From Candidatus Omnitrophota bacterium (GTDB lineage Bacteria; Omnitrophota; Gorgyraeia; Gygaellales; Profunditerraquicolaceae): a stretch of 8,043 nt of DNA. Below the pieces are notes generated by a model, which was given only the letters and a program-made list of their open reading frames with translations, was not told where the DNA came from and made no database searches. Location of the stretch: contig JALNZI010000014.1 in NCBI GenBank assembly GCA_023229385.1, forward strand, positions 1 through 8,043, given 5' to 3'. The number at the start of each line of letters is the position of its first letter. Position 1 is the first letter of the stretch. A program made the translations under genes and the position numbers. This document shows positions 1-6,024 of the stretch, in pieces.

Positions 1-260
1 CCATCCATGCTCAGCACAGCGTCAAAACCCTCCGCCAGCGCCAGCGTATACCCTTTAATCAAAGACGCGCCTTTTCCGGTATTTGTCTGGTTACGAAAAA
101 CCTCAGCACCGGATTCCCCGGCAATCCGCGCGGTATCATCCCTGGAGCCGTCATCGATTACGATCACTTTCAAACTTAATTCATGTATCTTATTGATCAG
201 TCCGGCGATCGCCTTGGATTCATTATAAGTTGGGATAATCACACAAGTACGCATAATCAT
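1..260 (-). CDS. Family 2 glycosyltransferase (DPM1/DPG-synthase-like), N-terminal part, cut by the window edge
   Basis: Only the first 86 residues are visible. They form the start of a GT-A fold glycosyltransferase: a first beta strand and nucleotide-binding motif (CVIIPTYNE, about residues 5-13), the IDDGS motif that contacts the nucleotide sugar, and the NTGKG motif typical of dolichyl-phosphate mannosyltransferase-like and polyprenyl-phosphate glycosyltransferase members. The window ends within SMDG, which in this family begins the metal-binding DxD motif. The ATG at 260 overlaps the stop codon of the acyltransferase gene by 4 bases (ATGA), which suggests translational coupling. A second in-frame ATG at 254 would give MRTCVIIP and is an equally plausible start. 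Neither has a strong Shine-Dalgarno sequence. The family transfers a sugar from a nucleotide donor to a lipid or glycan acceptor on the cytoplasmic side of the membrane. The acceptor cannot be told from this fragment, but the neighbours point to envelope lipids. Confidence 0.87.
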   Translation of the reverse strand, partial: MIMRTCVIIPTYNESKAIAGLINKIHELSLKVIVIDDGSRDDTARIAGESGAEVFRNQTNTGKGASLIKGYTLALAEGFDAVLSMD

Positions 261-1114
261 TCAATCCAAAACCTGCGGAAAACATACCACTGGTCGGGAT
301 ATTTACGTATATAGTCCTCAAATACATTCTTGTAAACCTTGATCAGGTCAGCTAAATCCTTGGGTTTATCTCCGCTGGGATTAAACTCAACCGGCTTCTC
401 TATCCTTAAGGTAAAACTGTCATCCGGGTTCCTGACCATGAAACCGGGGATAATACTTGCCCCGGTCATTAAGGATAAGGCTGCCGGCCCTTCGGGAAAA
501 TGCATCGGTTTGTTAAAAAGGTCTACAACGATACCTTTACCGGTAAAATCCCGGTCGCCGACTAAAGCAACCATATGATTATCCTTAAGCTCATGAATAC
601 AGCTCCTTACGGCTTTGCCCATGGCAATAACATTAACCCCTTTGACCGCCCTTTGAGCGACAAAAAAATCATCTACTTTTTTATTTTTATGCGCTAAAGC
701 AACTGCCCAAAATGGATAACCCAGCTGGGCCAAGACCACTCCGCCCAATTCCCAATTACCCAAATGCGCGGTCAGGACAACCACTCCTTTGCCGCTTTCC
801 AATGCCTGGTCAAAATAATGCAAGTTCTCTAATTTTATGTTTTTTTCAATGTAAGCACGGTTGAGTTTCTCAAAACGGAAAAAATCACTCAAGTATTTGG
901 CGAAATTCCTGAAAACCATTTTGCTTATTTTACGCAGTTCTTTATTTCTTTTTTCCGGAAAAATAACCTTCAGATTAGCCTTTACAAACCTTCTGTCGCG
1001 GAAAGCGAGAAAATAATGCAGGTCGGCCAGAAAAATAGCAATACTGTAAACTAGCTTTAAGGGCAGGTTCAGTGCGATAAATTGGCCGAAACGATAGAGA
1101 TAATAATTTAACAC
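257..1114 (-). CDS. Lysophospholipid/lipid A acyltransferase, LpxL/HtrB family
   Basis: This 285-residue protein has the length and layout of the LpxL/LpxM (lipid A biosynthesis acyltransferase) family. The start is a GTG at 1114; the sequence it opens (YRFGQFIALNLPLKLVY) matches the usual family N-terminus, with a hydrophobic membrane-anchoring stretch at about residues 10-38. The catalytic H-x4-E box is present as HLGNWE (His117, Glu122). The second conserved block GDRD (186-189) is followed by the FPEGPAALSLMTGA region (206-219), and the C-terminus carries the family's QWYVFRRFW signature (275-283). In this family, enzymes transfer an acyl chain from acyl-ACP to a lipid A precursor or related glycolipid at the inner membrane. 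The gene begins 1 base after the stop of the glycolipid glycosyltransferase gene upstream and overlaps the GT2 gene downstream, so it likely acts in the same lipid pathway. Substrate is not determinable; a glycolipid acceptor other than lipid A is possible. Confidence 0.9.
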   Translation of the reverse strand: MLNYYLYRFGQFIALNLPLKLVYSIAIFLADLHYFLAFRDRRFVKANLKVIFPEKRNKELRKISKMVFRNFAKYLSDFFRFEKLNRAYIEKNIKLENLHYFDQALESGKGVVVLTAHLGNWELGGVVLAQLGYPFWAVALAHKNKKVDDFFVAQRAVKGVNVIAMGKAVRSCIHELKDNHMVALVGDRDFTGKGIVVDLFNKPMHFPEGPAALSLMTGASIIPGFMVRNPDDSFTLRIEKPVEFNPSGDKPKDLADLIKVYKNVFEDYIRKYPDQWYVFRRFWIE

Positions 1115-1115
1115 G

Positions 1116-2231
1116 TTATATACTCAAAAGAAGTTTAGCGATGTCCATACTGGCATCAGGCTTGGCAATTCCCCCTGCAGCCAACCTCAGGCGTTCTAAT
1201 TTTACTTTGTCTTCCAATAAATCATCAATAACCTGATACACATCCTTAGGTTCATCCACTTTAATTGCCGCACCCTTATGCGTCAAAAAGTTAGTATTAT
1301 TGACCTCTTGGCCCGGGATAGGTTTAACAATAACCATGGGAAGCTTTGCGCTTAAGACCTCGGCAGTAGTTACCCCTCCGGGCTTAGAAATAATTATCTT
1401 GGAGATATGCATTAGCTCATGAATATTCTGCACAAAACCAAAAAGATGTATTTCTTTTTTATAACGTTTGATTTTACGCTTAAGCGAATTATACAGCTTC
1501 TTGTTTGTGCCGGTAATAATCAGTTCCTGAATATCCTGCCTGGACTTCTCAAGTGATTTGACAATAGTTTTAATCGGCCCAAGGCCTTGGCCCCCTCCCA
1601 TTATCAAGACTACCGGCTTGCGGGGATTAAGATTTAGTTTTTGAAATACCTCGTCGCTGTTTAGCTTTTGGTTAAACTTATGGTCAAAAGGTATGCCGAA
1701 AGACTTGATTTTAGAGGCAGCAACCCCTTTTTTTGCCAGGCGCTCTGAGACATCCTCTGAAGGAGTTATATAATAATCCACATTATCATAAACCCAATAC
1801 GAGTGCGGGATATAATCGGTGAGCACTGCCACTAACGGCAGATTCGAGCCATAAGTCTTCTTGTAATCAGCGACCATTCCGCAGGGAAAGGCCTGGGTGC
1901 AAACAACCAGGTCAGGATTAAAACTATCAAAAAGCTTTTTTAACTTCGGTGAATTGGATTTATGGACGCTCTTCTTAATTCTTTCCAGCCCCTTAACTAC
2001 GCTGGGGTTATCATAAAGATAATCCCAAACTTTAGGAGTATATTTAATTACCTCCATATAAATCCGGTTAATCACTTTCTCGGATATAGGATTGGTATAA
2101 TTAAAGGCATTAATGTTCAGGATCTCGCACTTTGGCGAAAGCGCCTTAAGCGCCTTTTCGATAGCCATGGTGGCGCTGCGATGGCCGGAGACCTCGGATA
2201 TATACATTAAAATTATACGTTTGGGTTGCAT
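1116..2231 (-). CDS. GT28/MGDG-synthase-like glycolipid glycosyltransferase (MurG/UgtP-type fold)
   Basis: This 371-residue protein has the two-domain GT-B layout of monogalactosyldiacylglycerol synthases and processive diacylglycerol glucosyltransferases. The N-terminal domain opens with a beta strand and the SGHRSA motif (15-20), the counterpart of the family's GxGHxxAA acceptor/phosphate loop. The C-terminal donor domain has a glycine-rich MGGGQGLG loop (211-218), GFVQNIHELM (265-274), the KPGGVTTAE motif (283-291) that binds the nucleotide sugar, and PIPGQEVNN (304-312). Members transfer galactose or glucose from UDP-sugar to diacylglycerol at the inner face of the membrane. The ATG at 2231 lies 8 bases after the HD-GYP stop and the gene ends 1 base before the acyltransferase start, so the three are probably co-transcribed. 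A glycolipid product is inferred from family and neighbours. A MurG-like role is less likely because cell-wall genes are absent nearby and the N-terminal motif is of the MGDG type. Confidence 0.85.
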   Translation of the reverse strand: MQPKRIILMYISEVSGHRSATMAIEKALKALSPKCEILNINAFNYTNPISEKVINRIYMEVIKYTPKVWDYLYDNPSVVKGLERIKKSVHKSNSPKLKKLFDSFNPDLVVCTQAFPCGMVADYKKTYGSNLPLVAVLTDYIPHSYWVYDNVDYYITPSEDVSERLAKKGVAASKIKSFGIPFDHKFNQKLNSDEVFQKLNLNPRKPVVLIMGGGQGLGPIKTIVKSLEKSRQDIQELIITGTNKKLYNSLKRKIKRYKKEIHLFGFVQNIHELMHISKIIISKPGGVTTAEVLSAKLPMVIVKPIPGQEVNNTNFLTHKGAAIKVDEPKDVYQVIDDLLEDKVKLERLRLAAGGIAKPDASMDIAKLLLSI

Positions 2232-2239
2232 AATAAAAG

Positions 2240-3406
2240 TTAGATCCTGCCTTCCTTACAAAGCTCCAGAAAAGTATCGGCAATCCGCGGGCAAAACTGT
2301 CTGCCGCTTAAATGCCGGATCTCATTGACAGCAGTATCTTTTGGTAAGGCCAGGCGGTATGGTCGGTCACTGCTCATAGCGTCAAAAGAATCCGCTACGG
2401 AAATTATTGAAGCAATCAAAGGAATCTGATCTCCCTTTAAGCCATCAGGATAACCCTTGCCGTCAAAACGCTCATGATGAAACCTTACTCCCATCATCGA
2501 GCCTTCCAGTTCCTTAATCGGCTTAAGTATATTTACCCCGATCATCGGATGTTCTTTGATCCGGTTACGTTCGCCGATGGTAAGTTCATTCCTTTTATTT
2601 AAGATATGCTCCGGCACGCCGATCTTGCCGATATCATGCAAAAGGCTGGCAATATGTAAATTCTCTAAAAACTTGGCGTCAAAATCCCTTTTATTCTTTT
2701 GGCTGATCCGGCGGGCAATTTCCAGGCTAAGATTAGTTACCCGGGTAGTATGTCCATGAGTATAATTATCCTTGGCCTCAATAGCCGCAGCCAGGGCGAT
2801 GGTTGTCCGCACAAACAGCTGGTGCTTACGGTCCAGTTCAATGCCCAATTCCTTAAACAACTGGGCATTCCTGACCGCCATGGTTACATTGGAATTAAGG
2901 GCAATAAAGAAATCCAGCTCTTCATCAACGAATTTTTTACCGTTGCTTTTCTTACCCAATAACAATATCCCGAGTAATTCATCGCGGAAATAACTCGGAA
3001 TGCAAACCACGGATTCCAAGAGTTCCATCTGATATAAAACATGGGTTAATTGCTGCTTAACCTCCGGTTTTATTTTAGAACTTTTCAGCGCATCCTTCGC
3101 CTCACTCTGAAGTAACGCCTCCCTGCCGAACATAAAACGCCCCATATGGGCCTTAAAAAAACGGATCAACACATCATCCTTATCAATCCGGATTAAATCC
3201 AGCGGTATCTTCTTTTCTAATGACCCCTTGGAAACAGTAAGTGAATAACCTTCTTTTGTTTTATCGTGCAGGAAGAAACTCGCGTGAGTAATCCTGGCCT
3301 TGCTGACCATCATCCGGACCATCATCCTGATCAAGAGATCCGGATCATGGACAAAGATCATATTTTTAGCCGCGTTCTGAAGTTCTTTCTTATAATCAAT
3401 AGCCAT
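2240..3406 (-). CDS. GAF plus HD-GYP domain protein, predicted cyclic di-GMP phosphodiesterase
   Basis: This 388-residue protein has two parts. Residues about 18-185 look like a GAF sensory domain (DPDLLIRMMV start, ASFFLHD strand, ELLGILLLG near the end, then the helix DEELDFFIALNSNVTMAVRNAQLF). A helical linker leads to a complete HD-GYP domain at about 195-388: THGHTTRV (216-223), the HD pair in HDIGK (His257, Asp258), KEHP (285-288), HHERFDGKGYP (310-320, with the GYP signature) and VADSFDAM (337-344). All metal-binding and signature residues seem to be present, so an active c-di-GMP (or related cyclic dinucleotide) hydrolase is expected. No transmembrane segment is evident, so it is likely cytosolic. 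It is the first gene after the promoter at 3448-3476 and precedes three envelope lipid/sugar genes. The leader just before the ATG is AT-rich and lacks a clear Shine-Dalgarno sequence. The GAF ligand is unknown. Confidence 0.93.
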   Translation of the reverse strand: MAIDYKKELQNAAKNMIFVHDPDLLIRMMVRMMVSKARITHASFFLHDKTKEGYSLTVSKGSLEKKIPLDLIRIDKDDVLIRFFKAHMGRFMFGREALLQSEAKDALKSSKIKPEVKQQLTHVLYQMELLESVVCIPSYFRDELLGILLLGKKSNGKKFVDEELDFFIALNSNVTMAVRNAQLFKELGIELDRKHQLFVRTTIALAAAIEAKDNYTHGHTTRVTNLSLEIARRISQKNKRDFDAKFLENLHIASLLHDIGKIGVPEHILNKRNELTIGERNRIKEHPMIGVNILKPIKELEGSMMGVRFHHERFDGKGYPDGLKGDQIPLIASIISVADSFDAMSSDRPYRLALPKDTAVNEIRHLSGRQFCPRIADTFLELCKEGRI

Positions 3407-3447
3407 ATTTTAAATTTAAGGTTCAGATATTTAAGATAATATACTTA

Positions 3448-3476
3448 CTTATACAAGAAAAACCGGGGATTGTCAA
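3448..3476 (-). promoter_or_regulatory. Near-consensus sigma70-type promoter for the HD-GYP operon
   Basis: Reading the minus strand, a perfect TTGACA (-35) lies at 3476-3471, followed by a 17-base spacer and TATAAG (-10) at 3453-3448, one base off the TATAAT consensus. Transcription would start near 3441, leaving a leader of about 35 bases before the ATG at 3406. It sits in the only sizeable intergenic gap in the window (3407-3511). Box sequence and spacing are read directly; activity is inferred. Confidence 0.72.
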
Positions 3477-3488
3477 GGCAGGCACGGC

Positions 3489-3506
3489 CTTTTGAGCCGC
3501 CAAAAG
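3489..3506 (-). other. Small inverted repeat after the lipoyl gene, possible weak 3' hairpin
   Basis: Five bases after the lipoyl gene stop there is a perfect 6-base inverted repeat, CTTTTG and CAAAAG, around a 6-base GCGGCT loop. An alternative fold pairs the nearby GGCGGC with GCC-GT-GCC using a 2-base bulge. No T-run follows directly, so it is not a classical intrinsic terminator. It may protect the 3' end of the upstream transcript, or be chance. Confidence 0.3.
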
Positions 3507-3511
3507 CAAAT

Positions 3512-3748
3512 TTACTCTTCATTAATAACCGCCAGGATCTGTCCAACTTCTACATTATCTCCTTCGCGGTACATTATCTCAGAAATAACTCCGGTACAAG
3601 GGCTGGGTAAGTTAAAGGTGGCTTTATCAGTAGTCAATTCAACCAAATCTTCCTTTTCCTTTATTCTTTCCCCATCCTTAACAAACCAATATGATACAGT
3701 GGCTTTAGAAATACCCTCGCCTAATTCCGGCAAAACAACTTTTATCAT
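3512..3748 (-). CDS. Stand-alone lipoyl-domain protein (E2-type lipoyl carrier)
   Basis: The whole 78-residue product is a single biotinyl/lipoyl attachment domain. It begins with LPELGEG (6-12), as in the first lipoyl domain of 2-oxoacid dehydrogenase E2 subunits, and has the DKA motif with the expected lipoylated lysine at Lys42 inside LTTDKATF, followed by SPCTGVISEI and REGDNVEVGQ. E2 proteins normally continue with a Pro/Ala-rich linker, a peripheral-subunit-binding domain and a large catalytic acyltransferase domain. None of these follow; the next 105 bases hold a promoter and the HD-GYP leader. The sequence differs from the longer GcvH of glycine cleavage. The gene starts 27 bases after the dihydrolipoamide dehydrogenase stop and has a strong ribosome site, so the two are likely co-expressed. 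It would be oxidised by that E3. Its E1/E2 partners are not visible. Some E3 enzymes carry a fused lipoyl domain; this could be the unfused version. Confidence 0.88.
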   Translation of the reverse strand: MIKVVLPELGEGISKATVSYWFVKDGERIKEKEDLVELTTDKATFNLPSPCTGVISEIMYREGDNVEVGQILAVINEE

Positions 3749-3754
3749 AATCTT

Positions 3755-3760
3755 CTCCTT
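3755..3760 (-). promoter_or_regulatory. Ribosome binding site of the lipoyl-domain gene
   Basis: AAGGAG followed by a 6-base spacer precedes the ATG at 3748. It is one of the few clear Shine-Dalgarno sequences in the window and fixes the start of this small gene. It also argues that the short gene is translated on its own and is not a degraded E2 remnant. Confidence 0.8.
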
Positions 3761-3775
3761 TTAGATTATCCGGCT

Positions 3776-5068
3776 TTACCCGATCGATTCACGCACGGAC
3801 TCCGAAAGCGTTGGATGCGCAAAAATAACCGCGCGAATCTGGCTAACCTTTAGATGAAGCGAAACAGCCATAGTTAAAATAGAAATAAGCTCTGTGGCAC
3901 GCGGCCCGACTATGCAACCTCCAACGACCTCTTCGGAATTCCGGTTAACCACAACCTTAATAAAACCATCCGGCTCATCAATGATCCGGGCCATTGAGGA
4001 TGCGCGGAAATCAAATTTAAACACTTTAACCGAGAGGCCGGCGGCAACAGCCTTTTCTTCATTCAAACCGACGCTGGCAATTTCAGGGTCGCAAAATATA
4101 CAAGCAGGCACAACAGAATTATCCGCTTCATATTTATTATCAGAAATCATATTCTCAACCGCGCTGAGGCCCTGGTAAGCTGCGTAATGGGCAAGCATAA
4201 CTTTAGCCGTACAATCTCCTGCCGCATATATATTAGCTATATTAGTCCTGAGATAATCATCAATGGCTATGCCTTTCTTATCCAGTTTTATCCCCAATTT
4301 TTCCAGGCCTAAACCGAAAATATTAGGCTCCCTTCCGACACAAACCAGGACCTTCTCATAAACATTCAAATCAACAGCCGATAAATCCGTACCAGTATAA
4401 ACCTGAATGCCTTTTTTCTTGAAAATAACTTCGATCTTTCTCGATACTTCCTTATCCTCACCCTGCAAAAGCATAGATAGTTTTTCCAATACAGAAACCT
4501 CGGCACCTAAAGCAGAAAATAAGCTGGCAAACTCACACCCGATAACCCCGCCTCCGATAATTAACAATGATTTCGGTACAGACGGCAAAGAAAGCAGTTG
4601 GTCACTGGAAATTATTTTAACCCCATCAAACTTCAACTGGGCCAGTTCAACAGGGTGGCTTCCGGAAGCAATGAGTATAAAATTAGCGGATAACTTCCCG
4701 GTATCAATCTTTATTTCATGCTCTGAAACAATCTCCGCGGCTGATTTAATAAAATCAATCTCCCCAAGCCTGCTTTGCATGCCTTGCGCAAGATCCCAGA
4801 TAAGTTTATTTTTTCTTTCCTGAATTTTACTGAAGTTAATACGGGGATTATCCAATTCAATACCGAAAGTGGACGATTTTTTTACAAGCGAGTATATTTT
4901 GGCAGAAGCAATTAAAGCCTTGGTAGGTATACAACCGCGGTTTAGGCAAGTCCCGCCGATTGCGCCACATTCAATAAGGCAAACCTTTAAACCTGACTCT
5001 TTTGCCTTTAAAGCAGCGTTAAAACCTGCCCAACCTGCTCCGATAACCGCTAAATCATACATAGGCAC
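3776..5068 (-). CDS. lpdA: Dihydrolipoamide dehydrogenase (E3), compact form
   Basis: This 430-residue flavoprotein oxidises dihydrolipoyl groups with NAD+. It opens with the FAD-binding VIGAGWAG (8-15). The redox-active disulfide is in GGTCLNRGCIPTK (Cys41, Cys46). An NAD-binding IGGGVIGCEFA follows at 171-181, then IYAAGDCT (280-287), which contacts FAD. The C-terminal interface domain ends with the catalytic His-Glu pair in HPTLSE (His418, Glu423). All catalytic residues of a true E3 are present, unlike mercuric or glutathione reductases. It is about 30-40 residues shorter than usual (around 460-480). The shortfall seems to lie in the NAD domain around 222-241, where the usual beta-hairpin insertion before LVCVGREPN is missing. 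The long start is a GTG at 5068, 4 bases after the mdh stop. An ATG at 5062 gives MYDLAVIGAG, a typical family start, and is at least as likely. The lipoyl carrier gene follows directly. Confidence 0.94.
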   Translation of the reverse strand: MPMYDLAVIGAGWAGFNAALKAKESGLKVCLIECGAIGGTCLNRGCIPTKALIASAKIYSLVKKSSTFGIELDNPRINFSKIQERKNKLIWDLAQGMQSRLGEIDFIKSAAEIVSEHEIKIDTGKLSANFILIASGSHPVELAQLKFDGVKIISSDQLLSLPSVPKSLLIIGGGVIGCEFASLFSALGAEVSVLEKLSMLLQGEDKEVSRKIEVIFKKKGIQVYTGTDLSAVDLNVYEKVLVCVGREPNIFGLGLEKLGIKLDKKGIAIDDYLRTNIANIYAAGDCTAKVMLAHYAAYQGLSAVENMISDNKYEADNSVVPACIFCDPEIASVGLNEEKAVAAGLSVKVFKFDFRASSMARIIDEPDGFIKVVVNRNSEEVVGGCIVGPRATELISILTMAVSLHLKVSQIRAVIFAHPTLSESVRESIG

Positions 5069-5072
5069 GGAC

Positions 5073-5993
5073 TTAAGCTAATAGTTGCGCTGCTGCCTGG
5101 GCGATAGACTCAGCTGATTTGCTCAGTTTATCCTTCTCTTCCTGTGAAAGTTCTAATTCCACTACCTTCTCTATGCCATCCTTGCCCAGGCGGCAAGGGA
5201 CACCAATACACGTATCTTTGATACCGTACTCTCCGTTTAAATAACTGCATAAACCGACAATACGTTTTTCATCTTTTACTATGGCCTTAACAATCGCGGC
5301 AATTGCCGCTGAGGGAGCAAAAAACGCGCTCCCTGTACCCAGGTTAGCGACAATCTCCGCCCCCCTGCCAATTGTGCGTTCGACTAGTGATTTAACCTTA
5401 GGCTCATCCATAAATTCATCAAGAGAGACACCTTTGACTTTTGTAAATCCGGGCAGCGGCATCATCGCCTCGCCATGAGCGCCAATTACCGAGGCCTCAA
5501 TATCAGTACACATAACCCCTAGATCCTGGGCTATCAAATTAGCGAAACGCGCGGTATCTAAACTAATCCCCATACCAAATAGTTTCTGAGGCTTAAAACC
5601 GGTAGTCTTTAAAGCATAAAGCGTCATAATATCCAAAGGATTAGTCACTATTATGACAATGGCGTTAGCCGCCAGCTCTTTTATCGGCGAACATACGTCT
5701 TTTAAAATCTGGGCGTTCTTGGCTAATAATTCTTCCCGGCTCATCCCGGGTTTACGCGCCAGGCCGGCGGTAACCACTACAATATCCGAATCCTTAACCA
5801 GCCGGATATCGTCGCTGCCCTTAATATTATAGTTGTATTTTAACAAAGGCCGGGCATCTTCCAAATCTAATGCCTTACCGGCCGCCAAACCTTTTACTAC
5901 ATCAATAAGAAAAACATCGCCTAGACCCTCTCCGGCGATGCGCATTGCGGTTAAACTGCCAACGTTTCCTGCCCCAATAACGGAAATCTTCAC
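5073..5993 (-). CDS. mdh: NAD-dependent malate dehydrogenase (LDH-like type)
   Basis: The product interconverts malate and oxaloacetate. Numbering from the GTG at 5993 (306 residues): Rossmann motif GAGNVG at 7-12, and an acidic residue (Asp31) at the end of the second strand, fitting NAD. The substrate loop is RKPGMSR at 80-86, where Arg80 is the residue that marks malate over lactate dehydrogenases. NPLD lies at 118-121, LDTAR at 145-149 (Asp146, Arg149 for catalysis and substrate binding) and the catalytic histidine is in GAHGE (His173). An ATG at 6011 would add six residues (MGGRCG), but those codons contain the purine-rich GGGAGGAAGG, a good ribosome site for the GTG, and no such site precedes the ATG. 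The GTG start also gives the family-typical MKISVIGAGNVG. The gene lies about 31 bases after icd and 4 bases before lpdA. It belongs to the partial TCA block. Confidence 0.93.
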   Translation of the reverse strand: MKISVIGAGNVGSLTAMRIAGEGLGDVFLIDVVKGLAAGKALDLEDARPLLKYNYNIKGSDDIRLVKDSDIVVVTAGLARKPGMSREELLAKNAQILKDVCSPIKELAANAIVIIVTNPLDIMTLYALKTTGFKPQKLFGMGISLDTARFANLIAQDLGVMCTDIEASVIGAHGEAMMPLPGFTKVKGVSLDEFMDEPKVKSLVERTIGRGAEIVANLGTGSAFFAPSAAIAAIVKAIVKDEKRIVGLCSYLNGEYGIKDTCIGVPCRLGKDGIEKVVELELSQEEKDKLSKSAESIAQAAAQLLA

Positions 5994-5999
5994 TCCGCA

Positions 6000-6009
6000 C
6001 CTTCCTCCC
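6000..6009 (-). promoter_or_regulatory. Ribosome binding site that decides the mdh start
   Basis: GGGAGGAAGG runs from 6009 to 6000. GGAGG lies 10 bases, and AAGG 6 bases, before the GTG at 5993. It sits inside the longer reading frame that begins at ATG 6011, which itself has only AT-rich sequence upstream. This supports the shorter malate dehydrogenase. Confidence 0.7.
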
Positions 6010-6024
6010 ATTAATTTATTTAAA

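Noticed and set aside
257..262. Frameshift between the acyltransferase and GT2 genes
   Set aside because: Both proteins are complete at this junction (family-typical C-terminus and N-terminus); the overlap is a normal ATGA start/stop.
3407..3511. Possible remnant of a deleted E2 catalytic region after the lipoyl domain
   Set aside because: Reading through the stop gives only about 12 codons with no Pro/Ala-rich linker or E2-like residues, and the space is occupied by a good promoter.
3461..3511. Intrinsic terminator for the metabolic operon
   Set aside because: A small hairpin is present but no T-run follows it, and the later TTTTT (in CCCCGGTTTTTC) has no matching GC stem in front of it. 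Recorded only as a weak hairpin.
3512..3748. Glycine cleavage H protein (GcvH) or biotin carrier
   Set aside because: It is too short for GcvH, and the lysine motif is DKA with an E2-like LPELGEG start, not the MKM motif of biotin carriers.
4407..4823. 138-codon plus-strand open frame
   Set aside because: It lies wholly antisense to lpdA, whose protein is clearly recognised, and its translation shows no known motif. The other plus-strand frames in the window are likewise shadows of minus-strand genes.
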